Origin: Leeia speluncae
GTDB taxonomy: Bacteria > Pseudomonadota > Gammaproteobacteria > Burkholderiales > Leeiaceae
DNA length: 64,000 nt
Direction of reading: 5' to 3'
Assembly (NCBI RefSeq): GCF_020564625.1
Contig: NZ_JAJBZT010000005.1
Span: 62,001 to 126,000 of the forward strand
The notes below the pieces were generated by a model. It was not told the DNA's origin. It saw only the letters and a list, made by a program, of their open reading frames with translations, and did no database searches. A program made the translations under genes and the position numbers. Below are positions 35,089 to 44,902 of this stretch, piece by piece (the first letter of the stretch is position 1; the number at the start of each line of letters is the position of its first letter).

Positions 35089-37281
35089 ATGCCAACGATG
35101 ACCCGTTTGGCGATGGCACTAAGCATGGCTTGGGGAATATTGCCCGCCTATAGCGCTGATCAGCCAACTCCATCTGAAGATGAAACCGTTTTACTCAAAG
35201 AAGTGACGGTTACTGCGACACGTACCGCACGAAAAGTAGATAACGTCCCGAATACCGTCAGTGTCATTACCAAAGCACAGATCGATGAAAAAGGTGCGCA
35301 GAATGTAAAAGACATGCTCGAAGATGAGCTAGATGTGTCTGTGCGCAGTGCGCCAACCCGCTTTACTGCGGCGGGTGCATCAACAGGACGGGCAGGTAAC
35401 GAGAGCGTCAATATCCGCGGGTTAGAAGGCAACCAAGTGCTGATGATGGTGGATGGGGTTCGTTTACCGAATAGTTTCTCTTTTGGATCGATGGCGACAT
35501 CTAGAGCGGATTTTATCGATATTGAAGGGTTAAAAGCCGTAGAAGTATTGCGTGGCCCGACTTCTACCCAATTTGGTAGCGATGGATTAGCAGGCGCGGT
35601 TAGCTTTAGAACGTTAGACCCAAGTGATGTACTGAAGAAAGATCAAACACTTGGTGGTTATATCAAGACAAGTTACGCCAGCATTGATCAATCGCTAAGC
35701 ACAACAGCGGCGGTTGCCGGCCAAAATGAAGATTGGCAAGGTTTACTAGTGACCAATTATCGTAAAGGTCATGAAACCGAGAATATGGGCAGCGATAATA
35801 GCCAAAACAGTAACCGCACAGCAGCAAACCCGGTGGACTATGATAGCCAGTATGTGCTTGGGAAACTGAAGTATCGCGTCAATGCAGCCAACCAATTAGG
35901 TATTGCGTTTGAAGATCTAAAACGCGATCAAGAGACTGAAGTGTACTCTGCCCGTGCGGTCACAGCGAGTGCGTCAACTAGCGTGATTGATACCGATGCG
36001 ACCGACCACACTAAGCGTCAACGCGTTTCGATCGAACATCAATTTAGTGATGTGAATGCCCCTTGGTTCCAAAAAGCGGAAACCAAACTGTATTGGCAAA
36101 AAGCAGAAGTGAATCAATTCACTACCGAAGATCGCTATACGGCAGCAGATCGCACGAGAGATAACCATTACAAGCAAGATGTTGTCGGGATTTCTAGCTT
36201 ATTTGAAAGCAATTTAAGTGGTGCCGTTAACCAGCGCTTAACCTATGGTTTTGATTGGAGCCAATCGAACCTGTCTAGTTTACGTGATGGAACCGTGGCG
36301 CCGGCTGGTGAAACCTTCCCAAGCAAACCCTTTCCAGATACAAAATACACCCTAGCAGGTGCCTTTATTCAAGATGAAATTGAATTAGGTAAGCTAAGCA
36401 TTATCCCTGGCTTACGATTTGATTCGTACCAGCTAACCCCTTCATCCTCTGGCTATACCGGTACTATTGTTAATTTATCTGATCAAGCGGTAACGCCAAG
36501 ACTAGGGCTTATTTGGAAACTCGACCCAGCCTTCTCGCCTTATTTGCAAGTCGCCAAAGGCTTTAAAGCGCCGACACCAGACCAAGTGAATACCTCGTTT
36601 AGCAATCCGACCTATGGCTATACCAGTGTCGGTAACGCCAATCTAAAAGCGGAACGCGTCAATAGCATTGAGCTGGGTTTACGCGGTAAGACAGATCAAT
36701 TCCGTTATTCGGTGTCCGCCTTTGATAACCGCTACAAAGACTTTATTAGTCAGCAAGTAGTAAGCGGTTCTGGTACGTCGGCAGACCCGAGTGTTTATCA
36801 GTACATCAACCTAGCCAATGCCCACATTCGCGGCCTAGAAGCACGCACTGAATGGAATCTCACTGATAAATGGTCGATGAATGCTGGCTTTGCCTATGCC
36901 AAAGGCGACAGTACAAGCGGAAGCACCACCACCCCACTCGATAGCATTAATCCACTAAAAGTGGTTTGGGGTATTGGTTACGATGCCGGCACGTATGGTG
37001 GTAAAGCAACCATCACACATAGCAAAGCGAAGAAGGCGAATGAAGTAGGTTCCGTAAATGGAAGCGCCCAATTTACCACGCCCGCTTACACCATTATGGA
37101 CCTTTCCCTCTACTGGAAGCCAAGCAAACAACTAACCTTCAATGCCAACTTAAACAACGTGTTTAACAAGAAATACTGGCGTTGGTCGGATGCTAGGGGC
37201 TTAACCGCGAATAGTAGCGTCATTGATGCGTATACCGCTGCCGGACGTAATTTTGTCGTCACGATGAAGTATGACTTCTAA
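35089..37281 (+). CDS. TonB-dependent haem/haemoglobin receptor
   Basis: Outer-membrane receptor, 730 residues, with a signal peptide (1-22, ending YSA). TonB box region DETVLLKEVTVTATRT comes next. The plug domain (about 45-165) has NVKDMLEDELDVSV, NIRGLEGNQVLMMVDGVRLP and VEVLRGPTSTQFGSDGLAGA (20 residues). The rest is a 22-strand barrel ending in FVVTMKYDF with terminal Phe. It fits the TonB-dependent haemoglobin/transferrin/lactoferrin receptor family. AAGGA precedes the ATG. Position between hemP and the haem degradation/transport genes supports haem or haemoprotein as ligand. Confidence 0.92.
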   Translation: MPTMTRLAMALSMAWGILPAYSADQPTPSEDETVLLKEVTVTATRTARKVDNVPNTVSVITKAQIDEKGAQNVKDMLEDELDVSVRSAPTRFTAAGASTGRAGNESVNIRGLEGNQVLMMVDGVRLPNSFSFGSMATSRADFIDIEGLKAVEVLRGPTSTQFGSDGLAGAVSFRTLDPSDVLKKDQTLGGYIKTSYASIDQSLSTTAAVAGQNEDWQGLLVTNYRKGHETENMGSDNSQNSNRTAANPVDYDSQYVLGKLKYRVNAANQLGIAFEDLKRDQETEVYSARAVTASASTSVIDTDATDHTKRQRVSIEHQFSDVNAPWFQKAETKLYWQKAEVNQFTTEDRYTAADRTRDNHYKQDVVGISSLFESNLSGAVNQRLTYGFDWSQSNLSSLRDGTVAPAGETFPSKPFPDTKYTLAGAFIQDEIELGKLSIIPGLRFDSYQLTPSSSGYTGTIVNLSDQAVTPRLGLIWKLDPAFSPYLQVAKGFKAPTPDQVNTSFSNPTYGYTSVGNANLKAERVNSIELGLRGKTDQFRYSVSAFDNRYKDFISQQVVSGSGTSADPSVYQYINLANAHIRGLEARTEWNLTDKWSMNAGFAYAKGDSTSGSTTTPLDSINPLKVVWGIGYDAGTYGGKATITHSKAKKANEVGSVNGSAQFTTPAYTIMDLSLYWKPSKQLTFNANLNNVFNKKYWRWSDARGLTANSSVIDAYTAAGRNFVVTMKYDF

Positions 37282-37295
37282 GTTAGGAGGGAAAG

Positions 37296-37865
37296 ATGGG
37301 ATCGATTCTAGATTTAGCCGTTTTTAAAAAAGAGTGCGATGCGTTTCCGTCGCAGTTTGCTAGCCTGCAGCTCGCCACCGTCAGCGCTTCTGGTGAGCCA
37401 GAGGCAAGCTATGCACCTTTCGTTGAGAAGGATGGAAGATACTACATTTTTGTGAGTGAACTGGCGGCACATACCCACAATCTGCGTCATCACCCGCAAT
37501 GCAGTGCGCTATTTATTGAAGACGAAACCAGCGCCAGCCATGTGTTTGGCAGAAAACGGCTGACGCTTTCTTGCGAAGTGACCCATTGTCCGAGAGACGA
37601 AGCAAAATTTGACGTCGTACTCAATGCATTTGAAGAAAAGTTTGGCCGCTTTATCGAAGTACTTCGAAAACTAGCGGATTTTCATCTGTATGAATTACAA
37701 CCGGTTCGCGGTGCATTTGTGGCCGGATTTGCCAAGGCCTTTGTACTAGAAGGCAATGGACTTTCTGAGTTCCGTCATCGCAATGAAGTGGGACACCAAA
37801 CCACTGGCAAAGCACATCAGTCTGAAATGGACGCACTCGCTGCGCCCAATAGAACTGCGCACTAG
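37296..37865 (+). CDS. HugZ/HutZ-family haem utilisation protein
   Basis: 189 residues of the split-barrel (pyridoxamine-phosphate-oxidase-like) fold. HutZ and HugZ bind haem and degrade it to release iron. Visible are FPSQFASLQLATVSASGEPE (20 residues) near 17 and the conserved C-terminal GAFVAGFAKAFVLEG near 145, followed by HRNEVGH with histidines in the area that ligates haem in HugZ. AGGAGG gives a strong start 15 bases after the receptor stop. It lies in a haem operon, which makes the oxidase-like fold a haem enzyme rather than PdxH. Confidence 0.85.
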   Translation: MGSILDLAVFKKECDAFPSQFASLQLATVSASGEPEASYAPFVEKDGRYYIFVSELAAHTHNLRHHPQCSALFIEDETSASHVFGRKRLTLSCEVTHCPRDEAKFDVVLNAFEEKFGRFIEVLRKLADFHLYELQPVRGAFVAGFAKAFVLEGNGLSEFRHRNEVGHQTTGKAHQSEMDALAAPNRTAH

Positions 37866-37875
37866 GAGTAAGGTC

Positions 37876-38958
37876 ATGACGAATAGAGAAGCGGATTTAG
37901 TGATTCGTGTCGCGGCCTTAAAGCAATCTACCGGCAAACGTTATATCGAAGTGGCCGCAGAACTTGGCTTAAGTGAAGGTGAAATGATCGCAGCTCACCA
38001 GCAACTGCCATCGGATATGAGTGCATTATCTAGCCAAGCGTTATTACCGCGCTGGTCTGAGATTATTCAAGCATTAGAAAGCGTGGGGGAAGTTATGGCG
38101 CTAACCCGCAACCCCGCTTGCGTTCATGAAAAAACCGGCGTCTACCAATTGAAGTCGAATGAATCGACACATATTGGCTTGGTGATTGGAACTGAAATTG
38201 ATCTGCGCCTCTTTTATAAAGAATGGGCGTATGGTTTTGCAGTGACCGATCAGTCCGGCAAAACAGAACAAATTAGTCTGCAATTCTTTGATCATCAAGG
38301 CGTGGCCATACACAAAGTGTATTTAAAACCGACAAGTAATCGGGAAGCTTTTTTTACGTTGGTTAGCCGTTTCCAAAGTGCAGAAAAACTCGTCTTACCA
38401 CCGAAGGCAGCCCTGCAACCAGTTGCCAAAATAGATGCGCCCGATGATCGGATTGATATAAATGGATTTAGAACTGCCTGGCGTAGCCTACGCGACACCC
38501 ATGAGTTTTTTGGCTTACTCAAGCAATTTGGCGTGAGCCGAACACAAGGATTACGCCTAGCCGAACCGGAGTTTGCACAAGCGGTCGATAAATCGAGCAC
38601 CCATCAGATTTTAGAAAGTGCGGCGAGCCTAGGTATCGAAATCATGGTGTTTGTGGTTAACCACGGTGTGATCCAAATTCACACAGGTACGGTGACGAAA
38701 ATTGCGGTAATGGGACCTTGGCTAAATGTGTTAGATCCGGGGTTTAATCTTCATCTAAGAGAAGACCTGATTGCGAATAGTTGGGTCGTTCGTAAACCCA
38801 CCGTTGATGGTTTAGTCACCTCTCTAGAAATTTATGATGAGGCAGGCAATGTCATTGCTATGTTTTTTGGTGCGAGAAAACCCGGCAAGCCTGAGCGTTG
38901 TGAATGGCGTCGTCTGATTGATGGGTTACTAGAGGAGAGCACCTCATGCGCGGCTTAA
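37876..38958 (+). CDS. hemS: Haemin-degrading factor HemS/HmuS
   Basis: 360 residues from ATG 37876 (TAGGAG upstream); the frame runs further back into the hugZ gene but that is not the start. The protein is two repeats of the HemS fold (about 1-175 and 190-350): GEVMALTRNPACVHEKTGVY in the first, and MVFVVNHGVIQIHTGTV with WLNVLDPGFNLHLRED in the second. HemS-type proteins carry cytoplasmic haem and, in ChuS, split it. It overlaps hmuT by 13 bases. With the HugZ-like protein it gives the operon two candidate haem-handling proteins. Confidence 0.9.
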   Translation: MTNREADLVIRVAALKQSTGKRYIEVAAELGLSEGEMIAAHQQLPSDMSALSSQALLPRWSEIIQALESVGEVMALTRNPACVHEKTGVYQLKSNESTHIGLVIGTEIDLRLFYKEWAYGFAVTDQSGKTEQISLQFFDHQGVAIHKVYLKPTSNREAFFTLVSRFQSAEKLVLPPKAALQPVAKIDAPDDRIDINGFRTAWRSLRDTHEFFGLLKQFGVSRTQGLRLAEPEFAQAVDKSSTHQILESAASLGIEIMVFVVNHGVIQIHTGTVTKIAVMGPWLNVLDPGFNLHLREDLIANSWVVRKPTVDGLVTSLEIYDEAGNVIAMFFGARKPGKPERCEWRRLIDGLLEESTSCAA

Positions 38959-39863
38959 AGACTCCTGCGACGCTCCCCCGCTTAGATCGCAGAAGCTTAC
39001 TGCAATATGGCGGAGCCATCAGCTGTTTAACCCTATTGCAACCGCTGACAGAGGCCTTAGCTGCCGGAGCACGTTTGCCCAGTCGTGTTGTGTCGATTGG
39101 TGGCGCATTAACGGAAATGGTGTATGCCTTGGGTGCAGCACCACAGCTAGCCGGGGTGGATACCACATCGCTATTTCCTCAGGCCGCGACGAAATTGCCA
39201 AGCGTTGGTTATGCGCGTGCATTGTCGGTTGAAGGCATTTTATCACTCGCGCCGGATCTTATTTTGGCAACAGAAGATGCGGGCCCTCCCGATGTCATTC
39301 GCAAATTACAATCGGCCAAAGTCAATGTAGCGATTTTACCCGCTAACCATCAATTTGAAGGCATGCTTACCCGCTTCCAAGCGGTAGGCAAATTACTTGG
39401 CAAAGAGGCGCTCGCCAACAAACAGATTCAACAGCTAAAAGCCGACTGGGCGGCTGCGCGCACTCAGATTACTACGGGAACGAGAAGTAAAAAGAAAGTC
39501 TTGTTTGTGCTATCTCACGGCCCTAGCCAGATCATGGTAGGAGGCAAGGAAACCAGTGCAGATGCCATGCTGGACTATGTGGGCATGGACAATGCGATGG
39601 GGAATGTAAGCGGCTATAAGCCCATGACAACCGAAGCCGTCATCGCGGCACAACCAGATATTGTGTTATTTACCAGCCAAGGCTTATCCGCGATTGGCGG
39701 GGTAAATGGCGCATTAAAACTGCCTGGTATTGCTCAGACGCCGGCGGGGAAATCGCAACGGATAGTGTCCCAAGAAGCAATGTTAATGCTTGGGTTTGGA
39801 CCAAGGATGCCGCAAGCGCTTCAAGCACTGGATCAAGTGCTTCAACAATCATTAAAGGCGTGA
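38946..39863 (+). CDS. hmuT: Haemin ABC transporter substrate-binding protein
   Basis: 305 residues, class III periplasmic binding protein. The N-terminal region (RRSLLQYGGAISCLTLLQPL, 20 residues) has a twin arginine followed by a hydrophobic stretch, so it may use Tat or Sec export. The mature part starts RVVSIGGALTEMVYALG, the conserved opening of HmuT, with YARALSVEGILSLAPDLILA near 95 (a tyrosine in this region ligates haem in HmuT/PhuT). GAGGAG precedes the ATG inside the end of hemS. It delivers haem to HmuUV. Confidence 0.92.
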   Translation: MRGLKTPATLPRLDRRSLLQYGGAISCLTLLQPLTEALAAGARLPSRVVSIGGALTEMVYALGAAPQLAGVDTTSLFPQAATKLPSVGYARALSVEGILSLAPDLILATEDAGPPDVIRKLQSAKVNVAILPANHQFEGMLTRFQAVGKLLGKEALANKQIQQLKADWAAARTQITTGTRSKKKVLFVLSHGPSQIMVGGKETSADAMLDYVGMDNAMGNVSGYKPMTTEAVIAAQPDIVLFTSQGLSAIGGVNGALKLPGIAQTPAGKSQRIVSQEAMLMLGFGPRMPQALQALDQVLQQSLKA

Positions 39864-39866
39864 GCC

Positions 39867-40919
39867 ATGCGAGTAGAAGTGATGCAGCGACTATCGCTAC
39901 TGCACTGGTTAAAACTCTCTCCGTGGGCAAGCCTTAGTCTAATGACGCTATGCGCCATTCTCTTTGCCTTACAAGCAGGCGCAGTACCTGTCAGCTTCGT
40001 CGATTGGCAAGCGGGCTGGCAGCATCGCTGGGAGACACTCAACGGTAGCGCATACGTGCTATGGGAAATTCGTTTACCACGGATTTTATTTGCCCTACTG
40101 ATTGGTGCCGTGTTGGGGCTGTGCGGCACGCTAACGCAAGGGTTGTTTCGCAACCCTTTAGCGGACCCGGGTCTACTTGGCATCAGTAGTGGTGCCGCAT
40201 GTGCTGCCGCATTAAGTATCGTTTTCCTCTCTAATTTAGACAGTATTCCTTTTAGCTGGCGACCATGGTTACTACCAGCGACAGCCTTTATCGGGGCGGT
40301 TGGTGTTTGTTTATTGTTAGATCGGTTTAGCCATTGGCTAACCATGGGCTCAATTGCGGGCTTATTGCTGACGGGAATCGCGCTTAATGCGATTGCCGCC
40401 GCGATTCTGGGACTATGCACTTACTTAGCAACAGATGAACAATTACGCAGCCTTTCATTTTGGACATTGGGCTCATTAAGTGCGGCCAACTGGGTATTGG
40501 TAGGCGTCGTAGCGGTACTTCTGATAGGCAGCTTCTTTGCGGTGAAACACTTACTTTCCCAAATGAATGCGCTTGCCATGGGAGAAACCGTTGCCACCCA
40601 TATTGGCATCAATGTGCATCGCTTACGGTTAAAAGTAGTGTTGCTAGTCGCCCTACTCAGCGGGTTTGCAGTTGCATGGTGCGGCATGATCGGCTTTATT
40701 GGATTAATTGCTCCGCATTTAGTCAGAACATTACTTGGCGCAGACTTGCGTACATTAGCACCGCTATCGATGCTAATGGGTAGTGTCCTATTACTGATCG
40801 CCGATACGGCAGCAAGAACCCTCGTCATCCCCGCAGAAATCCCTGTAGGCACCTTTACCTCTTTATTTGGTGCTGCTTTTTTTCTTTCTTTACTCAATAG
40901 CCAACGAAAAATGAGGTGA
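39867..40919 (+). CDS. hmuU: Haemin ABC transporter permease
   Basis: FecCD-family permease of 350 residues with about ten hydrophobic helices. Motifs include IRLPRILFALLIGAVLGLCG near 72, LADPGLLGISSGAACAA near 108, and the C-terminal GMIGFIGLIAPHLVRTLLGA (20 residues) that contacts the ATPase. It begins three bases after the hmuT stop. Together with HmuV it should move haem across the inner membrane. Confidence 0.94.
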   Translation: MRVEVMQRLSLLHWLKLSPWASLSLMTLCAILFALQAGAVPVSFVDWQAGWQHRWETLNGSAYVLWEIRLPRILFALLIGAVLGLCGTLTQGLFRNPLADPGLLGISSGAACAAALSIVFLSNLDSIPFSWRPWLLPATAFIGAVGVCLLLDRFSHWLTMGSIAGLLLTGIALNAIAAAILGLCTYLATDEQLRSLSFWTLGSLSAANWVLVGVVAVLLIGSFFAVKHLLSQMNALAMGETVATHIGINVHRLRLKVVLLVALLSGFAVAWCGMIGFIGLIAPHLVRTLLGADLRTLAPLSMLMGSVLLLIADTAARTLVIPAEIPVGTFTSLFGAAFFLSLLNSQRKMR

Positions 40920-40922
40920 GAC

Positions 40923-41738
40923 ATGAGAGAGTTAGCCAATACATCACCGCCAATTTTGGCAGTCGACAATGTCGGCGTATCGCTTGGTAATGCCACCTTT
41001 GGCCCATTTCAGTTTTCAGTCAGTCGCAAGGAAAGAATCGCCATCATTGGTCCAAGTGGTGCCGGAAAATCGACCCTTCTGAGTTTGATTAGCCGCGAGC
41101 GTCTAAAGGGAGAAGGTCAACTCTTCCTGCACCAGCAAGCCATTGAAGACTACTCTCTTGCCGAACTTAGTCAGATCCGTGCGGTACTGCCCCAGCAACA
41201 TGATGTTGCCTTTGGTTTTGAGTGTAAGTTAATTGTTCAGTTAGGACGGGTCAGTAAACGGTTTGATCCGCAGCTTGGCAAGATTGTCCAATCCGCAGCG
41301 AAGCTAGCCCAAGCAGAGCATTTGCTTAATAGACGATTTGACTCTCTCTCTGGCGGGGAAAAAGCGCGCATCCATCTTGCCCGAGTGTTTGCCCAACTTT
41401 GGGATGTGGAAGGCGGATTGCTATTAGTGGACGAACCGTTGTCCGCACTCGACCCGGGGCTACAGTTATCACTCATGGCGAGTATTCAGCAATTTGTTGC
41501 CGAGCGTGAGCATGGTCTAGTCGCCATCTTGCACGATATGAACCAAGCTATTCAGCACTTCGACCAGATACTGATGATTCAATCGGGTCAGCAATTTGGG
41601 TATTTGCCGGCGTCACCCCTCATTCGCCCCGCCTTAGAAACGCTATACGGCATTCAGTTAGAAACTGCCCTCTCGGAATCTGGCACTAGTCTCTTAGTGC
41701 CAAAGGAAACTCGGCATATGAGCGAGTTAGCCGCATGA
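40923..41738 (+). CDS. hmuV: Haemin ABC transporter ATP-binding protein
   Basis: 271 residues. Walker A GPSGAGKSTLL near 41, Q-loop VLPQQHDVAF near 85, signature LSGGEKARIHLARVFAQL near 140, Walker B GGLLLVDEPLSALD near 165, and the switch histidine in VAILHDMNQA near 200. A GAGGTGAG site lies before the ATG, three bases after the hmuU stop. Its stop overlaps the tonB start by four bases, so the transport and energising genes are coupled. Confidence 0.94.
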   Translation: MRELANTSPPILAVDNVGVSLGNATFGPFQFSVSRKERIAIIGPSGAGKSTLLSLISRERLKGEGQLFLHQQAIEDYSLAELSQIRAVLPQQHDVAFGFECKLIVQLGRVSKRFDPQLGKIVQSAAKLAQAEHLLNRRFDSLSGGEKARIHLARVFAQLWDVEGGLLLVDEPLSALDPGLQLSLMASIQQFVAEREHGLVAILHDMNQAIQHFDQILMIQSGQQFGYLPASPLIRPALETLYGIQLETALSESGTSLLVPKETRHMSELAA

Positions 41739-42496
41739 AAAAGATCCATCGCCCCGTTGCGTTTGCACATGTCAGTAGTCTCGTTTTCCATATTGGCATG
41801 GGTCTATTGATCGTCGCTTGCTTACCGGATGCAAAGTCTGATTATCACAGGTCATCCACTAGCAATCGGTCACTCAACATTAGTTTTGAGATCGAGACAG
41901 TAAAACCATCGGAAGCGCTCGTCCCTGAGCCCCAAACAGATATTCAACCGGAACCAACGAAGGCAGTTTCGCCACATCCCAAACCGCAGACAGCCTTATC
42001 CCACCAGTCTAAACCAGTGGTTGCCTCAACCGTCAATGCCATGGCTCAAACTAGCCACACAATAGAAACGTCTTTGCCTAACCTAACCACGACCGTCAAA
42101 TCGTCAACCAGCAGCAATTCGGTCACCACAGAGAAAACGCAAAGCGTCGGTGTAGAAGCGACTCGTCTTTCTGCTGCAAACACCCCCGCTGCACAGCCAA
42201 GCACGGTCGAGCAGACGATTACAAAAGCCAAACCGGATTATGCGTTCAACCCTAGCCCAAACTACCCTTCCCTACTAAGAGAACAAGGTGTGGGTGGGGT
42301 GGTATGGATTAAAGTCTGGGTGAATGAGGAAGGCAAGCCACGAGAAATTGCGGTTAAAAAAGGGAGTGGTTACCGACTGCTAGATGAAGCGGCATTGGCC
42401 GCAGTAGAACAATGGCGATTCTTTCCTGCAAAGAAAGGCAATGAAACTGTTGCTAGCTGGGTAGAGTTTCCTGTTCGTTTCAGCCTAGATACATAA
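41735..42496 (+). CDS. tonB: TonB family energy transducer
   Basis: 253 residues. N-terminal membrane anchor (about 10-30), a long periplasmic spacer rich in Pro, Thr, Ser and Lys (about 50-165), and a C-terminal TonB domain (about 170-253) with PNYPSLLREQGVGGVVWIKV (20 residues), SGYRLLDEAALAAVEQWRFF (20) and a final strand. It overlaps hmuV (ATGA). No exbB or exbD follows in this window, so it must use a complex encoded elsewhere. It probably serves the haem receptor of this operon and perhaps the siderophore receptor downstream. Confidence 0.9.
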   Translation: MKKIHRPVAFAHVSSLVFHIGMGLLIVACLPDAKSDYHRSSTSNRSLNISFEIETVKPSEALVPEPQTDIQPEPTKAVSPHPKPQTALSHQSKPVVASTVNAMAQTSHTIETSLPNLTTTVKSSTSSNSVTTEKTQSVGVEATRLSAANTPAAQPSTVEQTITKAKPDYAFNPSPNYPSLLREQGVGGVVWIKVWVNEEGKPREIAVKKGSGYRLLDEAALAAVEQWRFFPAKKGNETVASWVEFPVRFSLDT

Positions 42497-42540
42497 CCTC
42501 TCTAGTCGCGTATTGATTGTTAGCCATCCAATCCTGTATC

Positions 42541-42563
42541 GCAACCTAACATCGAAAGGTTGC
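42541..42563. repeat. Inverted repeat after tonB
   Basis: GCAACCT-N9-AGGTTGC, perfect arms, 44 bases after the tonB stop. There is no T run, so it is only a possible factor-dependent or weak terminator for the haem operon. Confidence 0.35.
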
Positions 42564-42619
42564 AACAGAGTATCGAAAAATAAGACATCCATGTCTTTTC
42601 ATTATCCACACATACATAC

Positions 42620-42647
42620 GATAATGAGAATGATTATTACAATCATT
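42620..42647 (+). promoter_or_regulatory. Overlapping Fur-box motifs upstream of the siderophore receptor
   Basis: GATAATGAGAATGATTATT at 42620-42638 matches most of the 19-base Fur consensus. It overlaps AATGATT-ATTAC-AATCATT at 42629-42647, a perfect inverted repeat. This arrangement suggests iron repression of the receptor gene 49 bases downstream. The promoter elements themselves are unclear. Confidence 0.75.
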
Positions 42648-42695
42648 CAATAAAAAATTACTTAATCCTACATTTGCCATTAAGAGCCTTCTAGC

Positions 42696-44897
42696 ATGAA
42701 CTCGCACAAGCCCATTTTTCCCCTTTCCATTTTAGTCGTTGCACTATCAGCGGCCTTTAGCCAGGCTGCATTTGCAGACACAACAACCCCATCTGCGGAA
42801 AACCCTCAGCTAATGGAGACCATTGTTGTTAACCCAAGTGCTGATGCGTCTGCTGAAGGGTTAGTTGCTCCCTATGCAGGGGGGCAAGTCGCCAGAGGAG
42901 GAAAAGTGGGCATTTTGGGGAATCAAGACATCATGGAAACCCCTTTTTCAACAACCGCTTATACCAGCGAGTTAATTCAGGATAAACAAGCCAAAAGCGT
43001 TGGCGATGTCTTGCAAAATGATGCCAGCGTTCGCGTTGCTAGAGGATATGGCAACTTCCAAGAATCTTATGTGATTCGTGGCTTTAGTTTGTATTCAGAT
43101 GATATTGCCTATAACGGGCTATATAGCCTATTGCCTAGGCAGTACATTGCAGCAGAATTATTTGAACGTGTCGAAGTACTTCGTGGGGCATCTGCCTTTC
43201 TAAATGGTGCCGCGCCTGGCGGGAGCGGTATCGGCGGCGCAATCAACTTGCTGCCTAAACGTGCCGGCAATGAAGACTTAAATCGCATCACCACCAGTGT
43301 GTCTACCGGAGGGCAAACCAGTGTGGCTGCGGATCTTTCTCGCCGGTTTGGTGAAGATAAATCGATGGGCATACGCTTAAATGCCGCTCATCGCAGTGGC
43401 GACACCGCAATTGCCAATGAAAACAGCACACTCAATGTGGCTTCTATCGGCCTAGACTGGAGAAACGATCACGCACGCCTATCTGCAGATATTGGTTGGC
43501 AAGAAAATTTATTAAAAGCCCCTCGCCCTAATGTCACGCTAGGATCTAGTGTGACAATCGTCCCTGCTGCGCCAGATAGCAGCAGTAACTATGCACAACC
43601 ATGGAGTTACTCAAACGAAAGAGATGTATTTGGGACTGTCCGTGGCGAATACGACCTAAGCGACCAATTAACTGCGTGGGGTGCATTAGGCATGCGACAA
43701 AGCAATGAAAGCAACTCGCTTGCCAACCTAACCGTGAATAGTAATGACGGTAGTGGTACCGTTTATCGATTCGATAATACCCGCAAAGATAACATCCTAA
43801 CTGGAGAGGCTGGCATTAGAGGCAATCTAAATACAGGTAGCATTGCTCATGAATGGACTGTTGCGACTAGTTTTTTCCATCAGGAAACCAGCAATGCCTA
43901 TGCAATGGACTATAACAACACACTCGCAACGAACTTGTACTCGCCAACTACCTATGCACAACCAGGTTTTAGCGGCAGCACCTACTATGGCAACCAGCTT
44001 GCAAACCCAGAAAAAACCGCCGAAACCAATCTATTTAGCTTGGCGATTGGAGATACCCTCTCTGCGTTTGATGACAAGTTAAAAGTCACACTAGGCGCAA
44101 GACAGCAGCAAATCAAGGTGGCCAACTGGGCCTATACTACCCATGCACCACAAGCCACATACGATAAGCAACGGTTAAGTCCCCTGACAGGCGTCGTCTT
44201 CCGCGTGACCCCATCTACCTCACTATACGCTAATTATGTAGAGAGCCTTGCGCAAGGCCCAACCGCCCCATCAGGCACCACCAATGTCGGACAAATGTTC
44301 GAACCATATGTCTCTAAGCAAAAAGAAATTGGCGTGAAATGGGATACCGGTAGCACAGGCGTGAGTTTGGCAGCTTATTCAACCACCCGCCCTCGCGGTT
44401 ATACCAATGCGAGCAATGTCTATGCCATTAGTGGGGAGAATCGTCACAAAGGTGTCGAACTGAATTGGTGGGGCGAACCCAAAAAAGGAATTCGCATCTT
44501 AGGTGGGTTGACCTATACCGATGCCCGTCAGATGGCAACCGGCTCAAGTAGTACGGAAGGCAAACAAGTGATTGGTGTCGCCAAACATCAGGCGACGATT
44601 GGTGCAGAATGGGATGTACCAGGGGTCTCTGGCCTGACACTGGATGCACGAGTAACCAAAGTAGGCAGTAGCTATGCCAACACCAGCAACACGCTCAAAG
44701 TCCCTGGATGGACACGTCTAGATTTGGGGGCTCGTTACATTACAGAAATAGGCGGAAAGCTCACCACATGGCGCCTTCGTCTAGACAATGCGACGAATAA
44801 ATCTTACTGGGCATCCGTTGGTGGCGCATCAGACGCTGGTTACCTAACGGCAGGCGCGCCAAGAACACTTACGCTATCTGCGAGTATGGAGTTCTAA
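42696..44897 (+). CDS. TonB-dependent siderophore receptor
   Basis: 733-residue outer-membrane receptor. Signal peptide of about 27 residues (ending AFA), TonB-box-like LMETIVVNP, and a plug domain with VGDVLQNDASVRVARGYGNF (20), ESYVIRGFSLYSDDIAYNGL (20) and VEVLRGASAFLNGAAPGGSG (20). This is the pattern of ferric-siderophore (FhuA/FpvA/FepA-like) receptors. The barrel ends in TLSASMEF with terminal Phe. The plug motif FLNGAAPGGSGIGG is typical of hydroxamate or catecholate receptors, but ligand choice is not readable. No siderophore synthesis genes lie here, so a foreign siderophore is likely. Confidence 0.92.
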   Translation: MNSHKPIFPLSILVVALSAAFSQAAFADTTTPSAENPQLMETIVVNPSADASAEGLVAPYAGGQVARGGKVGILGNQDIMETPFSTTAYTSELIQDKQAKSVGDVLQNDASVRVARGYGNFQESYVIRGFSLYSDDIAYNGLYSLLPRQYIAAELFERVEVLRGASAFLNGAAPGGSGIGGAINLLPKRAGNEDLNRITTSVSTGGQTSVAADLSRRFGEDKSMGIRLNAAHRSGDTAIANENSTLNVASIGLDWRNDHARLSADIGWQENLLKAPRPNVTLGSSVTIVPAAPDSSSNYAQPWSYSNERDVFGTVRGEYDLSDQLTAWGALGMRQSNESNSLANLTVNSNDGSGTVYRFDNTRKDNILTGEAGIRGNLNTGSIAHEWTVATSFFHQETSNAYAMDYNNTLATNLYSPTTYAQPGFSGSTYYGNQLANPEKTAETNLFSLAIGDTLSAFDDKLKVTLGARQQQIKVANWAYTTHAPQATYDKQRLSPLTGVVFRVTPSTSLYANYVESLAQGPTAPSGTTNVGQMFEPYVSKQKEIGVKWDTGSTGVSLAAYSTTRPRGYTNASNVYAISGENRHKGVELNWWGEPKKGIRILGGLTYTDARQMATGSSSTEGKQVIGVAKHQATIGAEWDVPGVSGLTLDARVTKVGSSYANTSNTLKVPGWTRLDLGARYITEIGGKLTTWRLRLDNATNKSYWASVGGASDAGYLTAGAPRTLTLSASMEF

Positions 44898-44902
44898 ATC
44901 GC

